Shown in pieces: positions 10,629 through 22,274 of a stretch of 64,000 nt of DNA. The stretch is from Alopecurus myosuroides (taxonomy: Eukaryota > Streptophyta > Magnoliopsida > Poales > Poaceae). The stretch lies in assembly GCA_028641055.1 (NCBI GenBank), contig CM054062.1, positions 9,823,638-9,887,637 on the forward strand, written 5' to 3'. The notes beneath the pieces were generated by a model. The model saw only the letters and a list, made by a program, of their open reading frames with translations. It did not search any database and was not told the DNA's origin. The stretch's first letter is position 1; each line of letters opens with the position of its first letter. The position numbers and the translations under genes are program-made.

Positions 10629-11772
10629 AGTTTCACCTTCTACTGCTCCAAACACTTCATTCGGCCAATGGGCATTTTGTAATATGCCTAAAACAATTTA
10701 TCCTTTAAATAGTGCGCATGTGCACTTTTCGATACAACTTCCTTGGTTTGTAATACGCTAAGAACCTTAATAGCCTTTGTGGCCCTTCTGGCCTTTCTCA
10801 TGGATTTGTTATTTCCTGGTCTTGGACTTTTTGTTGCTGGTTTTCGCTATTTTTCCTTTTGCGAGACTCGGTTTCCGGGTCTCGGGGATTTTTGACAAGT
10901 GGACTTTATTTCCTAAGTCCCCAAGACTCGGATTTTTTGGGTTTTAGGCTTGATAGCTAGACAATTTGTTGCTGCTTTCGAAATCCCGAGTCCCCAAGAC
11001 CCGAATTTCCGAGTCTAAGGGTTTGGTGGTTTCCAAAGAGCAAATTGTGTCTGCTAAGGCCCCAAAACCTAGAGTTACTCACATAGGTTTGAAGTTATGC
11101 TTAATATGTTGCGAGTTTCCGGCTGTTAACCTTGTACTCTGCATAACTTGTGGTTTGGATGACCCTTTTGATTCTCTTTGCTGTAAGCCGGCTTTCGCGT
11201 GGATATTCAATGCTGCTATAACTGTATAAAAACAGGGTCAGACAAGTCCCATTGGGCATCATGACTGATTGTAATTACACGCTAGCAAAGCATGCCACAT
11301 TTTTGCGAGTCACATCAAGCTTAAACAAGAGAAATCAAGAAAATTTTGGATCTATTGTCCAGTTATAAGATTGCAACCGTACTTATTGCAAGTAATAGGT
11401 CCTTATAACTTCATGGCATCGTGGCCGGGTCTTTGAGTTTGCAACTGTGCTATTCAAGCAATCAGCCCCCAAGACCTATATATGCAACCTTTAGAAAAAC
11501 TATTGTACTATAAACAAACAAATAACACTTACCTGACAAAGATAAGAAAACACAAAGAAAAAACAGGAAACATAAAAACTTAACAAAAAACACATAAGAA
11601 AGAAACAACATCATAGTGTAACCATCTCTTTATTGATATGAGAAAAGTTAGGTCAGCAAGCCGCCTCATTAAAAACCCTCCAGTCCCCTTAGGTACCCTG
11701 GATAGGAAAAGAGTGCGTCTGAAACCTGCTGCCTGTTACATCGTGTAGTTCCACTTGTAAGCCTAGTCTAGT
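10629..11772. other. E2 spacer between the converging antisense gene and pol
   Basis: No coding is seen; it is the shared 3' region of two converging units. It holds polypurine-tract-like motifs on the minus strand: CTTGGGGACT at 10915-10927 and 10988-11000, and CTTGGGGGCT at 11463-11475. Confidence 0.6.
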
Positions 11773-14700
11773 CTAGGTGTAGTAGGGACGTAGCTGAGCC
11801 AAGTTCCATGGTCTTTCCCTCTCTTGCATAGACGAAGTTGTGTGAGCGGTGTTATTGACATTATCCGACTCTTCCCTTGCATCTATCAAGTAATATGATC
11901 CGTTGTGCAAATTCCGGCTTACGATGAACGCTCCTTCCCATGGTGGAGACAACTTGTGCTTTCCTTCCTTTGATTGTACCAATCGCAATACCAGGTCTCC
12001 TTCCTGGAAGACCCGGGTTTTGACTCGCCGACTATGATATCTCCTCAGATCCTGCTGATATATGGCTGATCTCTCCAAGGCTTTTTCTCTGTGCTCTTCT
12101 AGCATGTCCACGGCATCCTGCCGGGTCTTCTCATTCTCCACCTCGACGTAAGCCGACACTCAGGGAGAGTCGTGAATAATGTCACTCGGCAATACCGCCT
12201 CTGCACCATAAACCATGAAAAACGGGGTCATCTGAGTAGATCTGTTGGGTGTAGTGTTAATTCCCCAAACCACTGATGGCAACTCCTCCACCCATGCTCC
12301 AGCAGCTCTGATGCATGGGACCCACAGCCGTGGCTTTAACCCACGAAGTAACTCCTGATTTGCCCTTTCCACCTGTCCATTAGTTTGTGGATGGGCTACT
12401 GAGGCTATGTCAAGCCGGATACCATTGTTCCCACAGAATTTTTCCATCTCACCAAGGGACATGTTGGTTCCATTGTCTGTTATTATGCTGTGAGGATACC
12501 CAAACCTGTAGATGATCCTTTTTAAGAACTTGACTGCTGTGATTTCTTCGCAATTGGTAACTGGCATAACTTCAACCCACTTGGTAAACTTATCAATAGC
12601 TACCAAAAGATGAGTCTTTTTTCACGGTGACATGTGGAAGGGGCCCACCATGTCCATACCCCAAACAGCAAACGACCAGGTCAACGGGATTGTTTGCAAC
12701 TCCATAGCCGGCACATGGGTTTGGCGAGCGTACCTTTGACATCCGTCACACCTTACTACGAAGCGCTTCGCGTCCGCTAAGGCTGTGAGCCAGAAGAAAC
12801 CGTGTCGATATGCTTTGTCCACAAGGGATCTTGTGGATGCGTGATGCCCACAATCACCTTCATGGATCTCCTTCAGAATCTGCCGGCCTTCTTCTGGTGC
12901 TACGCAGCGTAAAAAGACTCCTGCTGCACTCCTTTTATATAACTCTCCATTGATGATGGAATAGCCCTTTGCTCGTCTCAGAATTTGCCTTGCTAAAACT
13001 TCCTGTGGTGGTAACTCGTCCCGTGATAGATAAGCTAAAAACGGCTCTGTCCACTCGGGAACAGCACGCACCGTGGCCACGAGCTCCAAATCCGGGTCTT
13101 GGTTAGCCACCTCGTCCTCAGACTCGGTTTTAACAGATGGCCGCCATAACTCGTCCAGGAAAACATTGGGTGGAACTGGCTCTCTGCACGAACCGAGTCT
13201 TGCGAGCGCATCTGTTGCCTCGTTCTTTCGCCTGTCAATATGCTCCACCTCATACCCGGAAAAACACCCGGCAACCCTGTCCACCTCTCTGCGATATGCT
13301 GCCATAGTTGCATCCTTCCTATCCCAGGTTCCTGAGACCTGCTGCACCACAAGATCCGAATCTCCATAGCACCGTATCCGCCTGATGTTCATCTCCTTGG
13401 GTATTCTCAATCCGTGTAATAATGCCTCATACTCGGCCACGTTGTTGGAGCAATCAAAGTGAATTTGCAACATGTAGCTCAATTTATCTCCTTTGGGCGA
13501 TGTAAGTACCACCCCAGCTCCTGATCCCTCGTACTGGTTAGAACCATCAAAGTGCATCACCCAAGACTCGGAACTTGGTGTCATTGTGGGCATGCTCGTG
13601 TGAATCCAATCATTGATAAAATCGACTAAAGCTTGAGATTTGATTGCAGACCTGGGCTCGTAGTTGATGTGATAATCTCCCATCTCAATGGCTCACTTGG
13701 CTATTCTACCTGTTGCATCCGAGTTTCTGATAATATCCGAAATTGGTATGGAGCTAACCACTGTTATGGGGTGTTCCTGAAAATAGGGTTTCAATTTCCG
13801 GCTGGCCATGAAGACCCCGAAAACCAACTTCTGCCAATGTCGGTAACACTGCTTTGCTTCCGATAGTACCTCGCTTACGTAATAAACCGGCCTCTGTACC
13901 GGGTGATCTTTTCCATCCTCTTTACGCTCAACGACAACCACTGCGCTAACCGCCCGGGGCCCGGCCGCAATGTATAGTAACATGGGCTCCTTAGGACCCG
14001 GAGCTGCTAAGACTGGTGCCTCAGATAACTGCTTTTTAGTGCCTCGAACGCCTCATCCGCCTCTTGGTCCCAAACGAACTTGTCGGTTTTCCTCAAGAGC
14101 CGGTATAAGGGTATTGCCTTTTCTCCGAGCCTTGATATAAACCGGCTTAATGCTGCTACGCACCCTGTAAGCTTTTAAACATGCTTTAAGTTTTCCGGCT
14201 TTTTCAGGCTCTGGATAGCTTTGATCTTGTCCGGGGTTGCCTCAATTCCTCTCTCGGAAACAATGAATCCGAGTAATTTTCCTGCTGGAACTCCAAATAC
14301 GCACTTTGTGGGGTTAAGCTTCATCTGATATCTTCTCAGGTTCCTGAATGTTTCCTTAAGTCGTCAATGAACGTTTCTGCCTTCCTTGTCTTGATCACCA
14401 CATCATCAACGTAGGCGTGAACATTGCGTCCAATCTGATCCTCAAAACACTTCTGAATGCACCGCTGGTAGGTTGCACCAGCGTTCTTCAGTCCAAAAGT
14501 CATGGTTTTGTAACAGAAAGCTCCAAAGGGGGTTATGAACGATGTTTTCTCCCAATCTTCCTTCTTGAGCTTGATCTGATGATACCCGGAATATGCATCC
14601 AGGAAACACAATAGGTCACTTCCAGCCACTGCGTCTATGATCTGATCTATCCTTGGAAGAGCAAAAGAATCCTTTGGGCAGTGCTTGTTGAGACTCGTGT

Positions 14701-15915
14701 AATAAATGCACATTCTCCACTCATTACTCTTTTTCATTACTAGAATCGGATTTGCCAACCAATCCGGGTGAAAACCCTCCATGATAAAGCCGGCTGCAAG
14801 CAGCCTGGCTATCTCTGCTCCTATAGTTTTCCTTCTTTCCTCGTTCATTTTTCTCAGGCCCTGCTTCACAGGTCGGGACTTAGGATCAACATGCAAACTA
14901 TGCTCAGCTAACTCGGTCGGGATACCCGGCATATCACTAGGTGACCAAGCGAAAACATCTTGATTTCCACGAATAAACTCAATGAGCGCCTCTTCTTGCT
15001 TACTGTCTAGGTTAGACCCTATAGCAAATTGCTTGGAGGGATCACCTTCGACAAAAGCCACCATCTTTGTATCATGTGCTGCTTTGAATTTGGCTCTCTC
15101 ATCTTCCGTATTTGGTCTACCTGAGACCGGTAATACTTGAGCTCTTCCTTTCTGCAAGCCTGTTCCGCCATTGCCGCGTCTCCTTCGTCACACTCAGCTG
15201 CTATAACCCGGCTCCCATGTATAGTGATGGTTTGCTTGGGACCCGGGATCTTTAGCTGTAGGTATATGTAACACGGTCTGGCCATGAACTTGGCGTAAGC
15301 CGGCCTTCCAAACAGCGCGTGATAGGGGCTGCGCAACTTTACCACCTCGAACGTGAGCCACTCCACTCGGAAATTATCCTTTGATTCTCCAAAAGCGACC
15401 TCCAATGTAATCTTCCCTTCGGGGCATGCCGAATGACCCGGCACAATCCCATGAAAAACTGTAGAACTTTTCTGCAACTGAGACTCCTTGAGCCCCATGC
15501 GCAAGAAAGTTTCCCAATATAGGATATTGATGCTACTTCCGCCATCCATTAGAACCTTTTTCAACTCATAACCATTAACCTGTGGTGCAACCACCAACGC
15601 TAAGACACCCGGATGTTCTATTCTTTCCGGGTGAACCCTTCTGCTCCACATTACCTCTTGATCCGACCATCTCAAGTACCTCGGAACAGCTGAAGAAACC
15701 GAGTTTACTGCTTTCTTAAGTATCTTTCTGTATTTGTTAGAAGTTCCTGTAGTATGAACGTGGTACTGCCCCAACTGCTTGGGGTTAGCTTGGAAACCTC
15801 CAGTGCCTCCTTGGTTGTTACCCGGATTACCGCCTCCTGGGTTGCCAGCCGGGGGTGGGCCATTGCTTGGGTTTCCACCCGGACCCGGTCCTGCTCCCTG
15901 ACCTGCACCTCGCAT
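11773..15915 (-). pseudogene. E2 pol: protease, RT, RNase H, second RNase H, integrase (broken)
   Basis: Polyprotein of a Tat-lineage element. In minus-strand order: a glycine/proline-rich start; retropepsin with VLMDGGSSINIL near 15540; reverse transcriptase with AYVDDVVI near 14407; a first RNase H degraded over 14330-13690; a second RNase H beginning MHFDGSNQYEGSGAG, with AEYEALLHG, GDSDLVVQQ and NEATDALAR giving the acidic residues; the integrase zinc-finger region with CDGCQRY; the core with GMDMVGPF, ITDNGTNM and NGQVERANQ (D, D, E); and a C-terminal GDLVLRL block. Damage: frameshift near 14336, TGA near 13691 (a tryptophan in relatives), TGA at 12622-12624 and TGA at 12160-12162 (probably from CGA). 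The domains are recognisable, but the polyprotein cannot be made in one piece. Confidence 0.92.
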
Positions 15916-17782
15916 TGCCTTCTGTATTTCTTCATTCTTCCATCTCTATAAATCTACACACTGTTCCAATGAATGATTAGCCGGCCTGCCGTTCCTGCTA
16001 TGACGCGGACAGGGCATCCTGAAAGCCTCTATATGATTAGCCGGCCTTGGCGGTCCTTGGTAATTTCCTCCATTAAAGTTACCTCCGTTGAAATTTCCTT
16101 CTGCTCTGGGTCTGGAAAACCCGGCTTCTGTATTGGCGACAAACTCGGAACTTCCCTCGTACGGGCGCTTGTTCTGGTTGTTTCCACTATTTCCTCCATT
16201 GTTACCCGGCGCAGATCCATTACCGTGTCTTCCGCTGTTGCTCGCGTTAGCTTTTGCTTTCTTATCATCAACGTCCTCCTCTGGTATCTGTGGCGGCGTG
16301 CTTGTTGCACGCGTCCATCAACTCTCCCATAGTTACCTCCGAAGCATTCCGACTAGATTTTATGCGCGTCAACTTTTGCACTAAGGGTATATACTTGCAT
16401 GTTTTTTCCATAGCCTGTAATGCATCTTTTGGTTGAATATCTGTGGACGAGTGGAGTATTTCCATAACCCGGCGCACCCAACTGCGCGCCGACTCTCCCT
16501 TTTTCTGGACACATCGCTCTAAATCATCAATTGTAAACAACTTCCTGCACGTTCCATGAAAGTGCTTGACAAAGGCCGTTTTCAGCTCGCTCCATGAATT
16601 GACGGACTTTTCGGGTAGATTATTGAACCATAACTTTGATGCTCCCTCTGACATCATCAGGTACATAAACATGGCTTGAAGATTTTCAGACGCATTGCGA
16701 ATCGACATGGCCATCTCATAACTACTCAGCCAGGTTTCTGGATCCATGGTTGGCTCGTAATTGACCACTTTACCCGGCTCCTTGAACTTATCCGGGTAAG
16801 GCTCGGCTCTGATGGCGTCCGACAAACACTTGGGCCCGGCTAAATTTGCCGGCACTGGCCTCACCCGGGAAACATGTGATCCTGCTGTAGGTATGGCGGG
16901 GGGTGCAACCGCTACCTGCCCTCGTACCGCAGACCCGGCTGCTGCGCGCCTGGCTCGAGAACTGTCCACAATAGCTTGCGCCGCTGATACTGCAGGTGTT
17001 GCTGGTCTACGGGGAGGAGGCGGCATTTGCTGCTGATCTGCCCTCCGCCGTGCTGAGCTCGTCTGAATATTGCCGGTATTTCCATTATACCGGCTAACAT
17101 ACGGTGTTCCATGCATTCCACTCCTGTTATCCGGGTAATTGGCCTGCTGAGCCACTGCTGTGCGCAATAGATCTATCGCCCGCCGGGTCTCCTCCGCATG
17201 AGGTGACTCTCTTACGGGGATGCGATCCAATGCCAATGTTGCTGCATATACATTGTCCATGGGGTTATTGAAGTGACCTGGTGGAGTGTGAAATCGTGGC
17301 GGTGGTGGTGGTGGCGCTGTATTGCCAGTTACGATCCCTGTTTGCAATGTGGGTAACCCGGCTTGTACGTTTGCCGGCTGTCCTCCCAAGGTTGCAGGCT
17401 GATGTTCGGTTTCCTGATTCACAGCTGGAATTGGTTGATCCTGAGGTGTAATAAACAGTGTGGCCGGGTTTATAGTTCCACCCGTTGCCGGTAATCGCGA
17501 CTGATATCTCTGATTGTGCATCCTGGTCGACTGAACTTGGATCCGGTTCTCCAATTCTTCCAGCTCGCGTTGGCGCGCTGCTATCCCCTGTCTTTCAGCT
17601 TCCATATCTCTCCTCTGCTGATCCAATGCACGGCGGGCCACATCCAGATCCGCGGCGCGTGCCGCCGCGTTTTCTGGAGTTATCACCGTTGCTAGCACCG
17701 TAGGATCTAAGATCAGGTTATTGTTGAACCGAGCCGTATTTCGTGGATTTGAGGGCCCTGCTCCTGGCGTTCTGTTCGTCAT
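15916..17782 (-). pseudogene. E2 gag (frameshifted near its 3' end)
   Basis: The open frame 17782-16268 encodes 504 residues. The N-terminal part is coiled-coil and arginine/glutamate-rich, the middle is low-complexity proline-rich, and the C-terminal part is a Retrotrans_gag domain with DPETWLSSYEMAMSIRNASE and AFVKHFHGTCRKLFTIDDLE. After a frameshift near 16270-16310, an asparagine/glycine-rich linker (NFNGGNFNGGNYQG) leads to the zinc-binding motif CPRHSRNGRPANHSLEQC at about 15965-16015, of the C-x2-H...H-x4-C type seen in Tat gag. A stop shortly after separates gag from pol. The ATG overlaps the stop codon of the upstream ORF. Confidence 0.88.
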
Positions 17783-18404
17783 AAACCAAACATGTTTCTT
17801 TGCAATTCGCTTTCCGGGGTATCGCTGGTGACTGAAGCCGACTCTCCGTCAACCCGGGCTATGACCGGGTTTCCATCAACCAGATTTTGTTGCTGGGCCA
17901 GCGCTCGCGCCACTCCGACCGCGGCCGTAGTCACGCCCCCCTGATTAAGATTGGTTGCAGGGGCCGTGTAGACCGCGACCTGGCGCACGATGCCTAGTGC
18001 AGATTCATATTCTTCCTCATCACAGCTATCCTCCTCGTACCGATCCTCCAGCATGTGCAGAATAGACTCGGTATCATCTTCCCTTGTGACCCGGCCACGC
18101 GGGGTCCATGCCGGCTCCTCCGGCTATTCCCTCTTCGTGGTGGGCTCTTCTATCGGATCGATCGTCCCGACCGACTCTTCCCCATCCGACTGAATGCAGG
18201 TCGCTCCTCCTGACAGGAATCATATTCAACATTATCAGGAATAGAACCGGACATACGTACCATGCCGACGAAGACGTTGACCTGGCCAATTGTGACGATT
18301 GATCCGGCATCCAGCAGATCCGACTCTGGCCCCCAGCCAAAATCGTCCACCATCTTCTCTCCTTCAGGGTTGGTGTAGATCTCGCCAATGACGAGGTTCT
18401 TCAT
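17779..18404 (-). pseudogene. E2 pre-gag ORF (ORF upstream of gag)
   Basis: Between the primer site and gag lies an acidic reading frame. It starts at MKNLVIGEIYTNP (ATG 18404-18402) and runs to about 18150. After a frameshift and a TAG near 18127 it resumes in another frame and ends at 17779-17781, with blocks MLEDRYEEDSCDEEEYESAL and RVDGESASVTSD. Its TGA overlaps the gag ATG (ATGA). Ogre elements of the Tat lineage are known to have an extra ORF before gag; the product's role is unknown. A short related leader frame, also starting at the primer site, is present in the fragment at 19637-19787. Confidence 0.6.
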
Positions 18405-18448
18405 GCTTTCCCGAGCTTCTCCCGTGATGTAAATACCCTTGGACGTAG

Positions 18449-18466
18449 GCCCCACAGTGGGCGCCA
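18449..18466 (-). promoter_or_regulatory. E2 primer-binding site
   Basis: TGGCGCCCACTGTGGGGC on the minus strand starts two bases after the 5' LTR. The TGGCGCC start is usual for Tat and Athila elements. I cannot assign the tRNA with certainty. Confidence 0.65.
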
Positions 18467-18468
18467 AC

Positions 18469-18931
18469 TGTCGTGGGATAGTCACGGCAGACGTTACCAG
18501 GGGTAACTTATCTTGGGGCAATTCGACTCTGGTGTTCGGGAGAGGGTTTAGCTCAAGGGAAACCATGCTATCAATCGATCTGGTAGCTCTGGCAATGAAG
18601 TCGCCGAGTCTCCGATCTAGGGTTACAATATCAGCTCTCGTGTTATAGCGATATTCGACTATCCGGTGAAGCTCCGTTTTGCCGAGCCTAGGGGCCGGTT
18701 TATATCTTACCCGGCCCTCTGGCTTCCTATCCAAGGCATACTTGGAGTCCTACCCGGTAACCGCATACAAAACCCTAAGTTTCCTAATAGTAACCCCGAA
18801 GCCGGGTTACGAGGCCTACACTGCTTCTTGGGCCTTCTAGAAACTCCTCTTCCTTAAGCCGGGTCTTGCGCAGTTCCTTTGGGCCGGGTTACACCTTGGC
18901 GTTAGCATACCGGGTCTCCATCCCTCCATCA
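18469..18931 (-). mobile_element. E2 5' LTR
   Basis: 463 bases, starting TGTCGTGGGATAG on the plus strand and ending CCATCA. It carries the TATA-like ATATAAA (18699-18705, minus strand). It is followed by the duplication AGTCC and the rest of the E1 LTR. Confidence 0.95.
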
Positions 18932-18936
18932 AGTCC

Positions 18937-19251
18937 TCCCCGGGTAGGGTTTTAGACCTGGCCATCTATATAAGGCCAGGAGAGCCACCGGGAGAGGACC
19001 AAGCAATACCGCACCATCAAACCCTTGAGCTCGAGATCGTACTCTCGACTCAAGCAACCATCATTGTAACCGATCTATTCAATAATACAGATCGACAGAG
19101 GAAGGAGTAAGGGTTTTACCTCTACGAGGGCCTCGAACCTGGGTAAATTGTGCCCCCTGTCTAGCCGACGATCGTCACCAGCGCTCATGGGTTCTCCTAT
19201 TCGAAACCCTATGGGATCACCTGAGGGATTTGCCAAGTTACAGATTCGACA
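18937..19251 (+). mobile_element. E1 3' LTR, second part
   Basis: It continues the LTR that began at 6032. CTATATAAGG at 18965-18974 is the LTR's TATA box, and the end reads CAGATTCGACA. What follows at 19252 has a different character and is taken as the target of E1. Confidence 0.75.
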
Positions 19252-19559
19252 AAACCCCCTTTAGGAAAATTGTAGAATGATCATTTTGCTCAAAACCAAA
19301 ACCCATGTCATGTTGACCATATGGAAAGTACCTTTTGGACCAGAAAACATAGCCCAAGACCTTTTGTAAATTTACAAGCCATATTGGAAATTGCTTCAAC
19401 CCTACTAACCAAAGTCATGAAATGAATCATGTTGATCATGATTTGTTTTCTGAAACCCTTAGAACAAAGCCTTGTGTGATCATAGTGACCAAGACCATTC
19501 CTAGGACCCTTGGAACAAATTTGTTTGACAATATGGGAAGCCTGACCCAAACATCTTAA

Positions 19560-20329
19560 TTCATGGCCTCTGCAGTTAATCCGATAAAGATGTTTGCAGA
19601 TCCAATCGGTAACACGCAGGCACTTACCAGATGATTTTACGCCGGTATGTAAGATCCATTGTCGAGGAAGCGTCCAACGTCGTTGTCGAATTCTAAGCTT
19701 CCGACAGTTATGGAACTGCCGATTCCGCCGAGTATCCCAGATTGAAACTTAACGCCTGACGTCGCCGGCCCCACGGTGGGCGCCAACTGTCGAGACATCG
19801 TAGTAGATTTCATAGACGGGGGTGCCATGAGACTACCGATAGAGACGCGGGGGGACGTGATTGTATGATGATCAAGGACGCAGGGTTTTTACCCAGGTTC
19901 GGTACGAAGCAGTAATGCGGCGTTCCTATTCCTGCAATCTGACTATTCAGGACTAAGCCTGGGAATACAGAGTACAATGTGAGGTTCTATTAGCTGTTCG
20001 TCAAGGATCAACCTCTCGGCGAGTTAGCCTTTAGCTTCTTGTCTTTCTATCATATCTCCCGTCCGGCTTTATATAATAGCCGGATTAGGGCATACAGAGT
20101 AGGAAACCTAGAAGACTACGGTAACTATTAACTTGGAAAGTAAGGAATCCGCCTTCTACTCCAAGCCAGATAACGTGGGCCGTGATCCGGGTTCTTCTAG
20201 AATCCGGCTTCTGTGCGTCAGCTTACTGGGCTGCCCAATGGACCGTAGCCCACTGCCATTTGGGCCACCCGGGTAGTCCGACACTTTGGACTGCCACCTG
20301 ATATACCCCTATTCGGTATATATCCGACA
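19560..20329 (-). mobile_element. Tat-type fragment: 5' LTR, primer site and leader
   Basis: On the minus strand an LTR of 542 bases (20329-19788, TGTCGGATAT...TCTCGACA) is followed two bases later by TGGCGCCCACCGTGGGGC (19785-19768), nearly the same primer site as E2. A short leader frame then runs to about 19637. The body is missing beyond 19560. CTT flanks both ends, but I do not claim this as a true duplication. A TATA stretch (CTTTATATAATAGCC) lies near 20070. Confidence 0.7.
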
Positions 20330-21523
20330 CTTTTGTACACTGAATTAAGTGTTAAGCCCTAAACCATATCATAACCACTTCTTTTGTATATTGAGTGAAA
20401 TGATATTCCTTGACAACCCTTCACCACCAATGGCAAACCCCATGACCAAACACTTAGTTCTTTTTGCATATTTAATTATGTAATAAGCCTAACTCAAACC
20501 ACTATAATTCCTCTTCATAAATTGAATTATTATGATAACCTTGAACTTGTCCATACAAGATCAAACAATAACCATATAATCATAATTCTTTTTGCATATT
20601 GAATTATGTGTCAAAACTTGACCATGTTAACACCAATCAAGTTGAATAACTTGTTATGCTTCTGTATTGCTTATTTTGTTGTACCTGTTTGCTTGTGGAT
20701 GAATTGCTTGTTTATTGTTATTTATCTGTATTGTTTAGATTGTACGGAGAGCAACGTTATAATTGTGAAGAGAGTGTCTCTATAACAACTTCCACAAGGC
20801 AAGTGATGCTCATGTCCCACTTTTTATATTGCATTAGAGTTTTCAGTAGTGTGCATCTTAGGTGTTTTCAATTATTTTCCAAGTATGCTATGCTCAGAAA
20901 ACCTAGTAGTGTGTAGCCAACATGAAACCCCTGCTAGGTACTAGTTTAGCAATACTAGAATGCTATCACAACTATTGTTGTTACTTGTTGGGTTGTGATG
21001 TTTTGAAAATTGGAAAGTAACAACCCAATGAAACACCTGGGTGGATTGGTATGGATTATGTTGAGTGGCTACTCAGGACCATGTTCATGGTGGATTTAGC
21101 CATGGATGTGGTGGTTATCATCTGAGGGTACACTTGTGGAGTGCCACCCAGGATTAAAGAGATTTGTAGGTCTTCACTGTATAGTTAACTTCCAGTGTAG
21201 CCTTGAGGTAATATGGGCTCTGCCAAGATTAAGTAAGTTGTGGGGGTTCCTCCTGTTGTATTGACAAGGGGTGGTAGAATTTTAGGAGCAACGAGTCAAT
21301 ACTGGTATGGTTGAATCCCTCTTCCCAAAGATCTTGTCTCATTTTTCCTTCGGGGAGGATGAGTCTCAAGATGAAAGTGTACAACCTCTGCAGAGTTAAA
21401 AAATAAGATCTTAGCCGTGTCCCCGGTTATGGGCCAGTTGAGCAGCTACACAGAGTTGGTGCCGAAGGATCTCCTCATCTTTTCTGAATGATATAAAACA
21501 TGGTAGAAACCCTTTATAGGGCA

Positions 21524-21757
21524 CATGGTAGATTTATCCATGATGCCACAATCAAACCTCACGGTGGATTTAGCCATGATGATTTATCAAACTTCATGGT
21601 GGATTTAGCCATGACGATTTTTCAAACTTCGTGGTGGGTTTAGCCATGATGATTTATCAAACTTCATGGTGGATTTAGCCATGATGAACTATCAAACTTC
21701 ATGGTGGATTTAGCCATGATGAACTATCAACCCTCATGGTGGATTTAGCCATGATGG
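21524..21757 (+). repeat. Tandem array, 35-bp unit with internal hairpin
   Basis: About seven units start at 21524, 21560, 21595, 21630, 21665, 21700 and 21735. The core is CATGGTGGATTTAGCCATG, where CATGG and CCATG can pair. A single related copy lies near 21088. Confidence 0.85.
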
Positions 21758-22274
21758 TTGTAACTTTGTCTTCATTTTTATGAAAACGATTTACAAATAT
21801 AGGACAAAACTGGCTTTATGCAAATAGCCTAGACTCCACCAGCCAAATATCATGTAGCTAGTTTATTCCTCAAAACTGCCACCATACAAGTGTCACTTGC
21901 CAGTACATTGTTTGTACTGACTTCCTCCCCCGTGGGGGCTGCATATTCCAACATGCAGATGAATCTGAAGACGAGTGAGGATTTCGTTTAGGATCTCGAG
22001 TCTATCGCCAACATGTTCTGCCTGTGGCGCATGAAGACGAAGAAGGCTCATTGATGTTTTATTTCCGCTGTGTTTGCTTTGAAACATTGTTATTTGGGCT
22101 AGTCCATGTTGACTATGCCAATTGTATGACTATTTTATTTCTTATCCACTGGATCAACGATGTAGAATGATGCTATTGCAATGAATATTTCATTTTGTCA
22201 TGTGTATACTATCAGAGATCCCGGGAATAGCAGGATACACAGGTGTTCTATCTTTACTAAAAGGTAGGGCGCTA

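Larger units (their letters stand above)
6210..18931 (-). mobile_element. E2: complete Tat-lineage Ty3/gypsy element, 12.7 kb
   Basis: A full-length LTR retrotransposon in minus orientation. LTRs of 463 bases lie at 6210-6672 (3') and 18469-18931 (5'). The target duplication AGTCC is at 6205-6209 and 18932-18936. In minus-strand order it holds 5' LTR, primer site, pre-gag ORF, gag, protease, reverse transcriptase, RNase H, a second RNase H, integrase, a convergent antisense gene, polypurine tract and 3' LTR. The doubled RNase H and the antisense gene place it in the Tat lineage. I count about 8 differences between the LTRs by eye, so the insertion is young, yet the ORFs carry several lesions. 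It sits inside the 3' LTR of E1. Confidence 0.95.
1..19251 (+). mobile_element. E1: partial Tat-lineage Ty3/gypsy element, split by E2
   Basis: This is the 3' half of a plus-strand LTR retrotransposon that begins left of the window. In order it holds the end of pol, two antisense genes with introns, a non-coding stretch, a polypurine tract and a 3' LTR. The LTR runs 6032-6209, is interrupted by the complete element E2, and resumes at 18937-19251. The layout pol, then antisense gene, then 3' LTR is known from Tat elements such as Grande and Retand. Its coding parts carry frameshifts and stops. The 5' LTR is not visible, so no age or target duplication can be given. Confidence 0.85.
19252..22274 (-). 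mobile_element. Old LTR (probably gypsy), interrupted twice
   Basis: An AT-rich non-coding stretch whose right end, read on the minus strand, starts TGTAGCGCCCTACC. The segments before 19560 and after 20330 share the same texture and appear to have been continuous before a Tat fragment landed between them. The left end is cut by E1. It contains a 35-bp tandem repeat array (21524-21757). The sequence around 21380-21430 reminds me of Tekay-type chromovirus LTRs, but this is from memory and unverified. No gene is seen. Confidence 0.45.

Noticed and set aside
19560..20329. A clean target duplication (CTT or CTTTT) for the Tat fragment.
   Set aside because: Only three bases match and the left end is an internal break, so it is not a valid LTR-element duplication.
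21524..21757. Possible CRISPR-like array.
   Set aside because: Units are directly adjacent without unique spacers, in a plant nuclear repeat.
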